Notes: generated from the sequence alone by a model not told the origin. DNA of 64,000 nucleotides from Cyanophora paradoxa (GCA_004431415.1 QPMI01000651.1:62001-126000), one strand, 5' to 3'; shown: positions 1-11,972, numbered from the stretch's first letter. Numbers and translations: made by a program.

Positions 1-317
1 CGCGTGCGCTTGCCTTTCGGGACATTTATTTTCACCCGATCGCGATTTTGACAACGCGTGCGCAGGACGGCGTCTGGTTCGAAAATTCGCTCTTGCAATG
101 CTGAAGAGCTCGAGCTCGCGATGTAACTGACCCGGTTTCCAGGTTCACGATTCCCACAAATGTCGCCGACAACGTCAACAGCGCGGTGGTACTCCTTCCT
201 GACGAAATCAAGGCGAGCATTTCTAGAAGTATAGATGCGTAGAATTGAGCGTGCACATGTCATTTCTGACTGGTACGCGGGCAGAGATTCGTGCCGAAGG
301 ACGGGAACGACGGCACG

Positions 318-325
318 TATAAATA
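318..325 (+). promoter_or_regulatory. TATA box of the left FN3 gene
   Basis: TATAAATA lies 75 bp upstream of the chosen ATG at 400. The same octamer is kept at the matching place of the right-arm copy (11631-11638, minus strand), 86 bp from that gene's start. Conservation of both the motif and its place in the two arms supports a promoter role. Confidence 0.55.
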
Positions 326-399
326 TTGATCGAATTTTGACTCGTTACCGTCTGCACACTAATCGAACCTGAGCAGGTTTCGCCGTTTCGGTCCTCACG

Positions 400-3300
400 A
401 TGAGCAAGCCTCCCTTCGCGCCGGTCTACAAGGGGCCCGCAGGTGCTGTCGTGGGCACCGCTCGCATTTCCGGCCTCTTCGTGGACATTACGGTCCTGGG
501 CGTCCCAATTTCCGGCATCAACCCGGAGTTTCCCATCATCATTGAGGTGGGCGCACGGCTGGTTTTCAGTGGATCGCTGCAATTGTTCGGTTCCTGACGC
601 GTGGAACGCATACAGATTCCCTACGCCCAGGGAGTCGAGAGGCCGACGAAGCAGCAGGTGCGGTTTCAATGTCGCCAGATGCAGGGTAACACAGTGGGCG
701 CTCATTTTCGCACGGCTGATCGCGTCTGTTGTTATGTAGTACCTGCTCTTCTGGAACGGTGCGGTTGCATTTCGTCTTTCCTTCGCTCCGATGAGAGCTC
801 TCTAATCGAATCACCGCAGTGACATCGGAGAGCTGGGAGCCGTGCGACCCCTACGGCACGGGTCTCAACATGGCGGTGAGCTTTGGGCGTCGTCTAAGTC
901 GAAAGCTCGTTCACTGAAACATTTCACTGAAAGCTCGGCGATCCCAACGTCATCACGCGTGGCTCCGGCGACGTGCGTGCCCATTCAGCCTTCCGGAAGT
1001 ATAACGCTGAAAAAGTTTTCGCGATGCAGATCTTCTTCAAGGACGGCACCTACTACGCCCGCGGCCGCTGCACGCACCTTACGACGTTCACCGTCGGCGA
1101 GATCGAGCTGAACACCTTCAAGTCGAACGTGCCCGCTCTCGGCTCGGCGATCGGCAACGGCAACATCGCGCCGCCCGACCACGAGACCTCGAAGAGCAAC
1201 AACAGCCAGGTCCGCGTCCGCCGGCGCCCGCCCCTCTCGGACGCGCCCGTGTTCGAGCCCGGGCCCGGCGCCGCGCAGCTGGCGTTCATCCTCCCGCTCG
1301 CGTTCGGCATCGGCGGCGTGGCGCTGCTCCTCACCGGCCTCGCCGTCGCCAAGGCCAAGGGCGTCCTCCCGAGCTGGGGGCCCAAGTCCTCCTCGCCCTA
1401 CACCCCGTACTCCGGCCCCGAGCCCGGCGCCGGTGCCGGCGCTGGTGGCAACCCGTTCAACCCGCCGCGCAACGTGGGCGCGTTCCCGTCGCCGGACCAG
1501 CCGGGCGGCACCACCGTCACGTGGAGCAAACCAGAGACCGCCAGCTCGAACCCTCCCTCGCAGTACGAGGCGAGCGGCGCTTTTCACCCAAGCGCCGATC
1601 AAAGCTCTGCTGACACGCGCCGCAGATCTGGTCGTCCGACCCCAGCGGCCGCCCCGGCAGGAAGCTCGGCTCCGTCCCCGCGGACAGGCTCAGCTACACC
1701 CTCCCGGCGGCCCTCGCCGGCGTGCCCATCATCGTCCGCGCGGTCGACCCCGGCGGCCGCTTCGCTGACGCGCCGCCCGTCTCGCCCGACCCCGCCGGGG
1801 CGCCGGCCGCCCTGCTGCCGGGCCGTTCGACCCGCGCAACGTCCGCTCCATGCCCGCCAGCGAGCCCGCCCCGGCGAGCCCGCCCCGGCCCCGTCCTCAC
1901 GTGGAGCCCGCCCGAGGCCGCCAGCTCCGGCGCCGAGCCCGTCGCCCAGTACCAGGTCGGTGCCGCATGCGCGCAGCGGAGGCGCCCGGGGCCGAACTCG
2001 AGGCTTTGCTGACGCGGTTGGTTCGCGCAGGTGTGGGCTGCCGACCCCGCGGGGCGCCCCTCGACCCTCCTCGGCACCGTCCCCGGCGACGCGCTCTCCT
2101 ACGTGCTCCCGACCGCCGCCGGCGCCGTCGGCGGTGCTTTCGTCGTTCGCGCCCTCGGCAAGTCCGGCCGCAGCGGCGAGAGCGGCCCTATCTCGGGCCG
2201 CCCCGCCGCCGTCGACGCGGCTGCGGCGCCGGCCCGCGACGCCCCGTCGAACCTGCAGCTGACGAGCGTGACCTCGGGCATGCTCGGCGGCACCAGCGGC
2301 CGCCTCAGCTGGGGCCGCCCCGCCGCCGGCAACCCCGCCCAGTACCTCGTGCTGCAGGACGGCAAGCCCCTCGAGGGCGTGGCCGGCGACCGGACCTCCG
2401 CGCCCGTCTCCGACCTGCCCCGCGACCGCCCGGCGGTCTTCCAGGTCGTGCCCCTCGACGAGCGCGGCGCAGCCGGGACGCCCTCTTACCCGCTCACGGC
2501 CGGCCTGGCGAGCGACCCGAGCTCCGGCATCAACCTCACCGCCGCGCCCGCCAACCGCGACGCCTCCAGCGCCCTCCTCGCCTGGAGCGCCCCGTCTGCC
2601 GCCGCCGCCGCCGGCCTCGCCGCGTACTCGGTCCTCGCCGACGGCCGCGAGATCGCTCGCGTGCCCGCCACCGGCGCCGGCACGACGTCCTACGTCGCCC
2701 GCGGCCTGCCGCGCGGCTACGAGACCCGCTTCTCCGTCGTGCCGCTCTCGTCGCTCGGCGGCCCCGCCGGCCCCGCGTCGGACGTCGTCCCGCTCAGCCT
2801 CGCGCCCGGCAGCCCGGCCTCGACCGCGCCGACCGACCTGCAGCTGACCAACGTCTCGACCGGCATGATGGGCGGCAACTCGGGGACCCTCAGCTGGGCC
2901 CCGCCCAAGTCGGGCCCCGTGCAGTCGTTCGTCGTGCTGCACGACGGGCGGGTGGCCGGGCAGGTGCCGGCGCGGGAGAGCAGCCTCGCCCTCACGAACC
3001 TCGACGACCGCGACACCAGCGTCTTCTCCGTCATCCCGATCTACGCGAACTCCGTCGCCGGAGTCGCCTCCGCCCCCCTCTACGCCGGCATCCCCGCGAA
3101 CCCGGGCGCCGGCATCACGCTCACGGCCGCCCCGGCTTCGGGCTCGAGCGCCCGCCTGTCGTGGAACCGGCCGCGCGGCGGCGGCGCCTATGGCCCCATT
3201 TCGCAGTGCGTGATGCGTTCTTTGCGGGCGTTCGCTTGGATTGTCTTGTCTTGCCGATTGATCTCGGGCGTGCAGGTACGGCGTGCTCCGCAACGGGCAG

Positions 3301-4840
3301 CAGATCGCGACGGTGCCGGCGTCGGGCGCCGACATGAACACGTTCGTGGCCTCGGGCCTCCAGCCGAACTCGACCTCGGTCTACTCCGTCGTGCCCCTGT
3401 CGCCGTCCGGCAGCCCGAGCGGCCCCGGCAGCGCGAACGTGCCTGTGCAGGCCCCGCTCTCCTCGTACGGATTCGACGGCGCTGGCACTCCGTTCGCCGG
3501 CCGCGGTGGCGTCGCCCCATCGCCCCCCTCGAACCTGCAGCTGACGGGCATCTCGGCGGGCGGCATGGGCGGCGCCTCCGGCACCCTCTCGTGGAGCCGC
3601 CCGGCCTCGGGCGCCCCCGAGAGCTACCAGATCCTCATGAACGGCGCTCCCGCCGGCTCTGTCTCGGGCGGCAAGACCTCGGTCACCGTGTCCGACCTGC
3701 TGGTCGGCGGCATCACGAGCCTCAGCGTCGTCCCCGTCGGCGCCGGCGGCGTGCGCGGCGCGGAATCGGCTCCGCTCGTCGCCGGCATCCCGTCGGACGC
3801 GGGCTCCGGCATCGCGCTGACGGCGGCGGCGGCCGGCGCCTCGAGCGCCCGCCTCGCGTGGACCCGCCCGCGCGGCGGCGCCTACGGCCCGATCTCGCAG
3901 TGCGTGTGAATTGCATTCGCGGCCCGCGAAATGCGTCGCCCGCGACTCGCCCCTCACTGGACCGCGTTGTCGCAGGTATGCCGTCTTCAGCAACGGCCAG
4001 CAGATCGCGACCGTCCCGGCGTCGAGCTCCGCCCTGACCACGTTCACGGCGAACAACGTGCAGCCCGGCGCCGCCTTCTCGGTCGTGCCGCTCACGGCGG
4101 CCGGCGAGGCGAGCGGCCCCGGCAGCCTCGACGTCCCGCTCTCGGGCTCCGGCGGCGCCGGCCTCGGCGCCCCGTCGGCCCCCTCGAACCTGCAGCTGAC
4201 GGGCGTCGACTCGGGCCTCATGGGCGGCACCTCGGGCACCCTCTCGTGGAGCCACCCGGCCTCGGGCGCCGTTGAGAGCTACCAGGTCCTCATGAACGGC
4301 GCCGCGGTCGGCACCGTCTCGGGCGGCAAGACCTCGATGAGCGTCTCGGACCTGCCGCGCGGCGGCGTCGCGAACCTGAGCGTCGTGCCCATCGGCGCCG
4401 GCGGCGTGCGCGGCGCGGCGTCGACCCCGCTGTACGCCGGCATCCCGTCGGACCTCGGCGCGGGCATCGTGCTGACGGCGGCGGCGGCCGGCGCCTCGAG
4501 CGCCCGCCTCGCCTGGACCCGCCCGCGCGGCGGCGCCTCCGGCTCCGTGTACCAGTGCGCCGAACGGTTTTCGAGGGCTCGCGCCACGCCGGGGCTGACG
4601 CATCGGCTGTTTCGCGCGTGCAGGTACGGCGTGCTCCGCAACGGGCAGCAGATCGCGACGGTGCCGGCGTCGGGCGCCGAGACCAACGTGTTCACGGCGA
4701 CCGGCGTGCAGCCCGGCTCCGCCTTCTCTATCGTGCCCCTCTCGGCGACCGGCAGCCCGAGCGGCCCCGGCAGCGTTGAGGTGCCTCTGTCGATGACTGG
4801 AGGCGGTCGGCAGACTTTCACATCCGGATCCTTCTACTAG
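400..4840 (+). CDS. Membrane-anchored fibronectin-III-like repeat protein, left copy (8 exons, 1236 aa)
   Basis: Exons by splice motif and frame: 400-589, 820-875, 1030-1569, 1626-1955, 2031-3205, 3276-3899, 3976-4554 and 4624-4840, giving 3711 coding nt. Residues 1-82 form a short N-terminal region, which continues with two cysteines (CDPYG and RCTH). A single hydrophobic segment (AQLAFILPLAFGIGGVALLL) follows near residue 165, then a Gly/Pro linker. About ten beta-sandwich modules resembling fibronectin III come next, alternating between type A (PSNLQLTG...LSW...YQVL) and type B (LTAAP...RLSW...QY.V..NGQQIATVP). The intron after 1569 starts with GC (GCGAGC) in both arms. The exon 5/6, 6/7 and 7/8 introns all split the same CA|G-TAC site of a type B module. 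The likely role is a cell-surface or extracellular adhesion or scaffold protein, inferred from module type only. No enzyme domain is seen. The convergent twin is at 7092-11545. Confidence 0.85.
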
Positions 4841-6009
4841 ATCAATTGCAACACTCTATACCTTAGCTAGCAATTGCAAACCTAGAGCAATTGTGTTCTT
4901 TCGACGCTTTCGTAAACGTTTATCGTATAGCTAGATCTATCACTTTAGCTAGAGTCGCATGTTTGGCTGACCGCCGACGCCGGACTCAAGATCTAGAGCA
5001 GCATATTCGAGTTCAAATAAAGCTCGGAGCATGTGCGACTTGTATGAGCCTCAGAGCAGCATGTCCGAATAAAGCTAGCGCTAGTAGGTTGTTAAAGATA
5101 GCCCGACCAGACAATTTTGTAATGAATCCGAACTGGCATGCATATGTAATTATCAGCAATGCAATCAATTTTAATACTCGGCTCAGCTTCATTTCATTCT
5201 ATCGCGATCGCTGGCTTTGTATACGAATGAAATTGGAGCAGGACGGCCGCCGGCCGCGGCGCCATGGCCCTGCAAACTTGTATGCGGCAAGCATGGTGGC
5301 CTTCGGCGCGTTTTTGCAAGCCTGGCGTTCACGCGTACGCTTCTTGTCCAGCTGCAGCCGGCGCCAAGAGCATTTACTGACTTCGTCATTTTCTCGCAAT
5401 TTTTCATCGGATCACTCCATGGGTCAAACTGCTGGCCTTCAGACGGGCCCCGCGCGCTATGACTAAACCCCCCGCTCCGGGCCCGTCGGCACGGTGCCCA
5501 AACAGTCTGGGGTTCTTGGCGGCCGGGCCGCCCGGGCGGCGGGCGCCCGGCGGTGCCGTACTACGGTAGCCGCGGCCCGGGGGACTCGATCGCAAGGCGG
5601 TGAATCGCCGGCGAATCGGCGGCGATCGGACGGAAAAATGCCTAGATTAAAAAACTAAAAACACGCAAAAAAACATATACCTCCGGTATATGCACCCGGC
5701 AGCCAATCGGGAACCGTCGCCGTCGCCGTAGACGGGCCAGTTGGCAACATGCTAAAATACCCGGTATCAGAGTCGACGTCGTTCAGACTTCTATACACCG
5801 TAATACACGTGACTACTATCGCGCAGCGGGCGCCGGCGGCCGTCCTACTCCATTTGAGTTCAGACATAACTGTAAAGTCCGATACACAATTAGAATTATA
5901 AGTAATTTTTTTGGTGAATTACCGGCCACAGTCTCTAGACACCAGCACTGCGGGGGCTGCCCAGGGGGCAGAGGGACAAAAGAAGCAAAGTAACTACAAG
6001 AGCACGAAG
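4841..6009. other. 3' flank and left part of the palindrome spacer
   Basis: Up to about 5090 this is still inverted-repeat arm. It contains two diverged tandem copies of a short unit, AGCAGCATRTYCGA...AATAAAGCT (about 4997-5032 and 5055-5085), which may supply polyadenylation signals. From 5090 the sequence is unique to the spacer. A perfect 8-bp hairpin, CATATACC/GGTATATG with a 3-nt loop, lies at 5674-5692. Open frames at 5189-5460 look like chance GC-rich frames. No gene is supported. Confidence 0.5.
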
Positions 6010-6665
6010 AATGACAAGACAAAGAGCCAAAACCGACAATAAAAAAAGGAAAGACACAGAGACAGATCGGGAAGAGACGATAAGTGAACCGGACCGAGCA
6101 GATCTAGTGACAGAGGATGACAGACACGAAGGAGAGCGAGAGCTAGAGATACCATCAACATCTCTGAGGGTACCACATCACTAACAAGCGGATGACAGAA
6201 TTGAGAAAGATCAATCACAGGAAGCAGACACGTAAGAGGAACAACAAGACGACGGGGAGGCTGAGGCGAAGCAGGACGACGCGAAAGGGCAGAGCTACGG
6301 CACGAGGAGGACACAGAAGGCGGATCAGGCGGATCAAGAGCAGGCAAAAGGACAGTCAAAGGAATCACTAAAGCCGGTCGGCGCCGAGGCGGGCAGTCAA
6401 ACTGCAAACGACGGCGAACGATAGGTCGAGCACGAGGACTGGCAATGAAACTATAGCTAATTCTAGCATCAACACCGGCGGGATGCAACCAGCAAAGCAA
6501 AAGATGAAGCCAGAGGCGGCGGCTCGGGACCAAGAACAAGGGCCGGAGGGCCCGGCCCGGCCCGGCAAATCGCAGGAGGGAGCCAGAAGGAGACGCAGGC
6601 TCGGTAAGCCGGCGACGAGTGCGACCACGAGTCTGGGAGGAGACTACGGTGGCGCGAGCCCCCCG
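6010..6665 (+). pseudogene. Decayed charged ORF, possible mobile-element ORF1/gag-like relic
   Basis: Frame +1 from ATG 6010 reads a strongly charged Lys/Arg/Glu/Asp/Gln-rich protein (it starts MTRQRAKTDNKKRKDTETDR) to a stop at about 6181. The same frame then continues with coding-like charged sequence, interrupted by several stops, to about 6600. The purine-rich + strand is unlike the GC-rich exons nearby. Several stops could each arise from a Gln or Arg codon by a single C-to-T change. The reverse strand also shows an open frame, but it is Leu/Ser/Pro-rich and looks like a shadow. No reverse transcriptase motif is visible, so the mobile-element origin is inference. Confidence 0.35.
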
Positions 6666-7091
6666 TAGGTAGTAATATTGAGAGATAACATGAACAGAGT
6701 AATCACTATTCGCCAGTCCATTACGAAATAGTCCGTTCAGTCCATTTCGAAATCGTCCGGCAAGCTATAGCTACGAGTCCTACGACAACCTGACTAGCGT
6801 TCATTTATTCGGATATGCTGCTCCGAGGCTCATCATAGTCGCACGTGCACATGCGCCGAGCTTTATTCAGATATGCTGCTCTTGAGTCAGTCGCACATGC
6901 GATTCTGGCAAGTTTCTATAGCTGGCAAATAGTGCGAAATTGTCGAAAGTACATAATTGCAAGGGCTAGACGTTGCAAGGTCCGATATATAGCGACAAGG
7001 CACGTCAATCTAGATCTGAAACAGTACCATGCACCTCAAATTACCTCTGTAGACTAGTTGCGCTAACAAGCTATACCATGCTGCAATTGAT

Positions 7092-10000
7092 CTAGTAGAA
7101 GGACCCAGACGTGAAAGTCTGCCGGCCGCCACCAGTCATCGACAGAGGCACCTCAACGCTGCCGGGGCCGCTCGGGCTGCCGGACGGCGACAGGGTCACG
7201 ATCGAGAAGGCGGAGCCCGGCTGCACGCCGGTCGCCGTGAACACGTTGGTCTCGGCGCCCGACGCCGGCACCGTCGCGATCTGCTGACCGTTGCGGAGCA
7301 CGCCGTACCTGCACGCGCGAAACAGCAAATGCGTCAGCCCCGGCGTGGCGCGAGCCCGCAAAAACCGTTCGGCGCACTGGTACACGGAGCCGGAGGCGCC
7401 GCCGCGCGGGCGGGTCCAGGCGAGGCGGGCGCTCGAGGCGCCGGCCGCCGCCGCCGTCAGCACGATGCCCGCGCCGAGGTCCGACGGGATGCCGGCGTAC
7501 AGCGGGGCCGACGCCGCGCCGCGCACGCCGCCGGCGCCGATGGGCACGACGCTCAGGTTCGCGACGCCGCCGCGCGGCAGGTCCGAGACGCTCATCGAGG
7601 TCTTGCCGCCCGAGACGGTGCCGACCGCGGCGCCGTTCATGAGGACCTGGTAGCTCTCAACGGCGCCCGAGGCCGGGTGGCTCCACGAGAGGGTGCCCGA
7701 GGTGCCGCCCATGAGGCCCGAGTCGACGCCCGTCAGCTGCAGGTTCGAGGGGGCCGACGGGGCGCCGAAGCCGGCGCCGCCGGAGCCCGAGAGCGGGACG
7801 TCGAGGCTGCCGGGGCCGCTCGCCTCGCCGGCCGCCGTGAGCGGCACGACCGAGAAGGCGGCGCCGGGCTGCACGTTGTTCGCCGTGAACGTGGTCAGGG
7901 CGGAGCTCGACGCCGGGACGGTCGCGATCTGCTGGCCGTTGCTGAAGACGGCATACCTGCGAAAACGGAGGCCAGTGAGAGGCGAGTCGCGGGCGACGCA
8001 TTTCGCGGGCCGCGAATGCAATTCACACGCACTGCGAGATCGGGCCGTAGGCGCCGCCGCGCGGGCGGGTCCAGGCGAGGCGGGCGCTCGAGGCGCCGGC
8101 CGCCGCCGCCGTCAGCGCGATGCCGGAGCCCGCGTCCGACGGGATGCCGGCGACGAGCGGAGCCGATTCCGCGCCGCGCACGCCGCCGGCGCCGACGGGG
8201 ACGACGCTGAGGCTCGTGATGCCGCCGACCAGCAGGTCGGACACGGTGACCGAGGTCTTGCCGCCCGAGACAGAGCCGGCGGGAGCGCCGTTCATGAGGA
8301 TCTGGTAGCTCTCGGGGGCGCCCGAGGCCGGGCGGCTCCACGAGAGGGTGCCGGAGGCGCCGCCCATGCCGCCCGCCGAGATGCCCGTCAGCTGCAGGTT
8401 CGAGGGGGGCGACGGGGCGACGCCGCCGCGGCCGGCGAACGGAGCGCCAGCGCCATCGAATCCGTACGAGGAGAGCGGGGCCTGCACAGGCACGTCCGCG
8501 CTGCCGGGGCCGCTCGGGCTGCCGGACGGCGACAGGGGCACGACGGAGTAGACCGAGGTCGAGTTCGGCTGGAGGCCCGAGGCCATGAATGTGTTCATGT
8601 CGGCGCCCGACGCCGGCACCGTCGCGATCTGCTGACCGTTGCGGAGCACGCCGTACCTGCACGTCCGAGATCAATCAGCAAGACAAACAAAACAAGCCAA
8701 GCGAACGCCCGTGAAAAAAACATCGCGCACTGGGCAATAGGACCATAGGCGCCGCCGCCGCGGGGCCGGTTCCACGACAGGCGAGCGCTCGAGGCCGAAG
8801 CCGGGGCCGCCGTGAGCGTGATGCCGGCGCCCGGGTTCGCGGGGATGCCGGCGTAGAGGGGGGCGGAGGCGACTCCGGCGACGGAGTTCGCGTAGATCGG
8901 GACGACGGAGAAGACGGTGGTGTCGCGGTCGTCGAGGCTCGTGAGGGTGAGGCTGCTCTCCCGCGCCGGCACCTGCCCGGCCACCCGCCCGTCGTGCAGC
9001 ACGACGAACGACTGCACGGGGCCCGACTTGGGCGGGGCCCAGCTGAGGGTCCCCGAGTTGCCGCCCATCATGCCCGTCGAGACGTTCGTCAGCTGCAGGT
9101 CGGTCGGCGCGGTCGAGGCCGGGCTGCCGGGCGCGAGGCTGAGCGGGACGACGTCCGACGCGGGGCCGGCGGGGCCGCCGAGCGACGAGAGCGGCACGAC
9201 GGAGAAGCGGGTCTCGTAGCCGCGCGGCAGGCCGCGGGCGACGTAGGACGTGGCGCCGGCGCCGGTGGCGGGCACGCGAGCGATCTCGCGGCCGTCGGCG
9301 AGGACCGAGTACGCGGCGAGGCCGGCGGCGGCGGCGGCAGACGGGGCGCTCCAGGCGAGGAGGGCGCTGGAGGCGTCGCGGTTGGCGGGCGCGGCGGTGA
9401 GGTTGATGCCGGAGCTCGGGTCGCTCGCCAGGCCGGCCGTGAGCGGGTAGGAGGGCGTCCCGGCGGCGCCATGCTCATCGAGGGGCACGACCTGGAAGAC
9501 CGCCGGGCGGTCGCGGGGCAGGTCGGAGACGGGCGCGGAGGTCCGGTCGCCGGGCACGCCCTCGAGGGGCTTGCCGTCCTGCAGCACGAGGTACTGGGCG
9601 GGGTTGCCGGCGGCGGGGCGGCCCCAGCTGAGGCGGCCGCTGGTGCCGCCGAGCATGCCCGAGGTCACGCTCGTCAGCTGCAGGTTCGACGGGGCGTCGC
9701 GGGCCGGCGCCGCAGCCGCGTCGACGGCGGCGGGGCGGCCCGGGATAGGGCCGCTCTCGCCGCTGCGGCCGGACTTGCCGAGGGCACGAACGACGAAAGC
9801 ACCGCCGACGGCGCCGGCGGCGGTCGGGAGCACGTAGGAGAGCGCGTCGCCGGGGACGGTGCCGAGGAGGGTCGACGGGCGCCCCGCGGGGTCGGCAGCC
9901 CACACCTGCGCGAACCAACCGCGTCAGCAAAGCCTCGAGTTCGGCCCCGGGCGCCTCTTCTGCGCATGCGCGCATGCGGCCGACCTGGTACTGGGCGACG

Positions 10001-11545
10001 GGCTCGGCGCCGGAGCTAGCGGCCTCGGGCGGGCTCCACGTGAGGACGGGGCCGGGGGCGGGCTCGCCGGGGGCGGGCTCGCTGGCGGGCATGGAGCGGA
10101 CGTTGCGCGGGTCGAACGGCCCGGCGGCAGGGCGACCGGCGCCCCCGGCGGGGTCGGGCGAGACGGGCGGCGCGTCAGCGAAGCGGCCGCCGGGACCGAC
10201 CGCGCGGACGATGATGGGCACGCCGGCGAGGGCCGCCGGGAGGGTGTAGCTGAGCCTGTCCGCGGGGACGGAGCCGAGCTTCCTGCCGGGGCGGCCGCTG
10301 GGGTCGGACGACCAGATCTGCGGCGCGTGTCAGCAGAGATCTAAATTAAACGGCGCTTGTGAAGCAATCGCCGCTCGCCTCGTACTGCGACGGGGGGTTG
10401 GAGCTGGCGGTCTCGGGTTTGCTCCACGTGACGGTGGTGCCGCCCGGCTGGTCCGGCGACGGGAACGCGCCCACGTTGCGCGGCGGGTTGAACGGGTTGC
10501 CGCCAGCGCCGGCGCCGGCGCCGGGCTCGGGGCCGGAGTACGGGGTGTAGGGCGAGGCGGACTTGGGCCCCCAGCTCGGGAGGACGCCCTTGGCCTTGGC
10601 GACGGCGAGGCCGGTGAGGAGCAGCGCCACGCCGCCGATGCCGAACGCGAGCGGGAGGATGAACGCCAGCTGCGCGGCGCCGGGCCCGGGCTCGAACACG
10701 GGCGCGTCCGAGAGGGGCGGGCGCCGGCGGACGCGGACCTGGCTGTTGTTGCTCTTCGAGGTCTCGTGGTCGGGCGGCGCGATGTTGCCGTTGCCGATCG
10801 CCGAGCCGAGAGCGGGCACGTTCGACTTGAAGGTGTTCAGCTCGATCTCGCCGACGGTGAACGTCGTAAGGTGCGTGCAGCGGCCGCGGGCGTAGTAGGT
10901 GCCGTCCTTGAAGAAGATCTGCATCGACAAAAGCCTTCATCATTATAATATTAATTCCGGAAGGTTGAACGGGCACGCACGTCGCCAGACCCGCGCGTGA
11001 TGACGTTGGGATCGCCGAGCTTTCAGTGAAATGTTTCAGTGAACGAGCTTTCGATTTCGACGACGCCCAAAGCTCACCGCCATGTTGAGACCCGTGCCGT
11101 AGGGGTCGCACGGCTCCCAGCTCTCCGATGTCACTGCGGTGTTTCGATTAGAGAGCTCTCATCGATATCGAAAGACGAAATGCAACCGCACCGTTCCAGA
11201 AGAGCAGGTACTACAATAACAACAGACGCGATCAGCCGTGCGAAAATTAGCGCCCACTGTGTTACTCTGGCGACAATGAAACCGCACCTGCTGCTTCGTC
11301 GGCCTCTCGACTCCCTGGGCGTAGGGAATCTGTATGCGTTTCACGCGTCAGGAACCGAACAATTGCAGCGATCCACTGAAAACCAGCCGTGCGCCCACCT
11401 CAATGATGATGGGAAACTCCGGGTTGATGCCGGAAATTGGGATGCCCAGGACCGTAATGTCCACGAAGAGGCCGGAAATGCGGGCGGTGCCCACGACAGC
11501 ACCTGCGGGCCCCTTGTAGACCGGTGCGAAGGGAGGCTTGCTCAT
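7092..11545 (-). CDS. Membrane-anchored fibronectin-III-like repeat protein, right copy (8 exons, 1237 aa)
   Basis: Minus-strand exons: 11356-11545, 11078-11133, 10379-10918, 9985-10317, 8731-9905, 8033-8656, 7378-7956 and 7092-7308. The protein has the same domain order as the left copy: short N-terminus, one transmembrane segment, Gly/Pro linker, about ten alternating FN3-like modules, and a stop after GSFY. The reading frame is intact throughout. The main protein-level difference is in exon 4, where the linker around residues 290-320 is read in a different frame from the left copy between two compensating indels and is one codon longer here. The first intron boundary pair and the GC-AG intron at 10318-10378 are conserved. 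Both copies look functional by frame integrity, but expression cannot be judged from sequence. Confidence 0.85.
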
Positions 11546-11630
11546 CGTCAGGACCGAAACAGCGAAACCTGCTCAGGTTCGATTAGTATGCAGACGGTAA
11601 TGAATCATAGCTATAGCCAAATTTGATCAA

Positions 11631-11638
11631 TATTTATA
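11631..11638 (-). promoter_or_regulatory. TATA box of the right FN3 gene
   Basis: TATAAATA on the minus strand, 86 bp upstream of the ATG at 11545. It is the counterpart of the left-arm box at 318-325. Confidence 0.5.
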
Positions 11639-11972
11639 CGTGCCGTCGTTCCCGTCCTTCGGCACGAATCTCTGCCCGCGTACCAGTCAGAAATGACATG
11701 TGCACGCTCAATTCTACGCATCTATACTTCCGGAAGCGCTCGCCTTGATTTCGTCAGGAAGGAGTACCACCGCGCTGTTGACGTTGTCGGCGACATTTGT
11801 GGGAATCGTGAACCTGGAAACCGGGTCAGTTACATCGCGAGCTCGAGCTCTTCAGCATTGCAAGAGCGAATTTTCGGACCAGACGCCGTCCTGCGCACGC
11901 GTTGTCAAAATCGCGATCGCGATCGGGTGAAAACTAAAATTTCCGTAAACAAAGCGCACGCGGTCGGGGGGA

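Larger units (their letters stand above)
1..5090. repeat. Left arm of a ~12 kb inverted repeat
   Basis: This stretch reappears in reverse complement at about 6800-11972. It includes promoter, eight exons, seven introns and the 3' flank of an FN3-repeat gene. All exon boundaries of the two copies can be matched. Exons 1, 2, 3, 5, 6, 7 and 8 have identical lengths, and exon 4 differs by 3 nt. Homology reaches base 1, which aligns with about 11972, so the arm may continue left of the window. Towards the centre the match includes the AATAAAGCT-containing segments near 5010-5085 and 6800-6900, and then stops. Protein differences are few, for example three in the 208-residue stretch of exon 6. Confidence 0.93.
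6800..11972. repeat. Right arm of the ~12 kb inverted repeat
   Basis: Reverse complement of about 1-5090. It carries the second FN3 gene with its promoter and 3' flank. Intron 2 (minus strand 10919-11077) and the outermost tens of bases have diverged more than exons. Exons keep length and frame, which suggests either recent duplication with selection on the protein or gene conversion between the arms. Confidence 0.93.

Noticed and set aside
1599-3341. 580-aa minus-strand ORF opposite the FN3 exons
   Set aside because: Shadow of GC-rich codons. The plus-strand reading gives family-like modules, while the minus reading is Arg/Gly/Ala low complexity and crosses intron positions.
5994-6539. 181-aa minus-strand ORF in the palindrome spacer with hydrophobic stretches
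   Set aside because: It is the complement of a purine-rich strand, and its Leu/Ser/Pro content follows from that. The plus frame looks more like former coding sequence.
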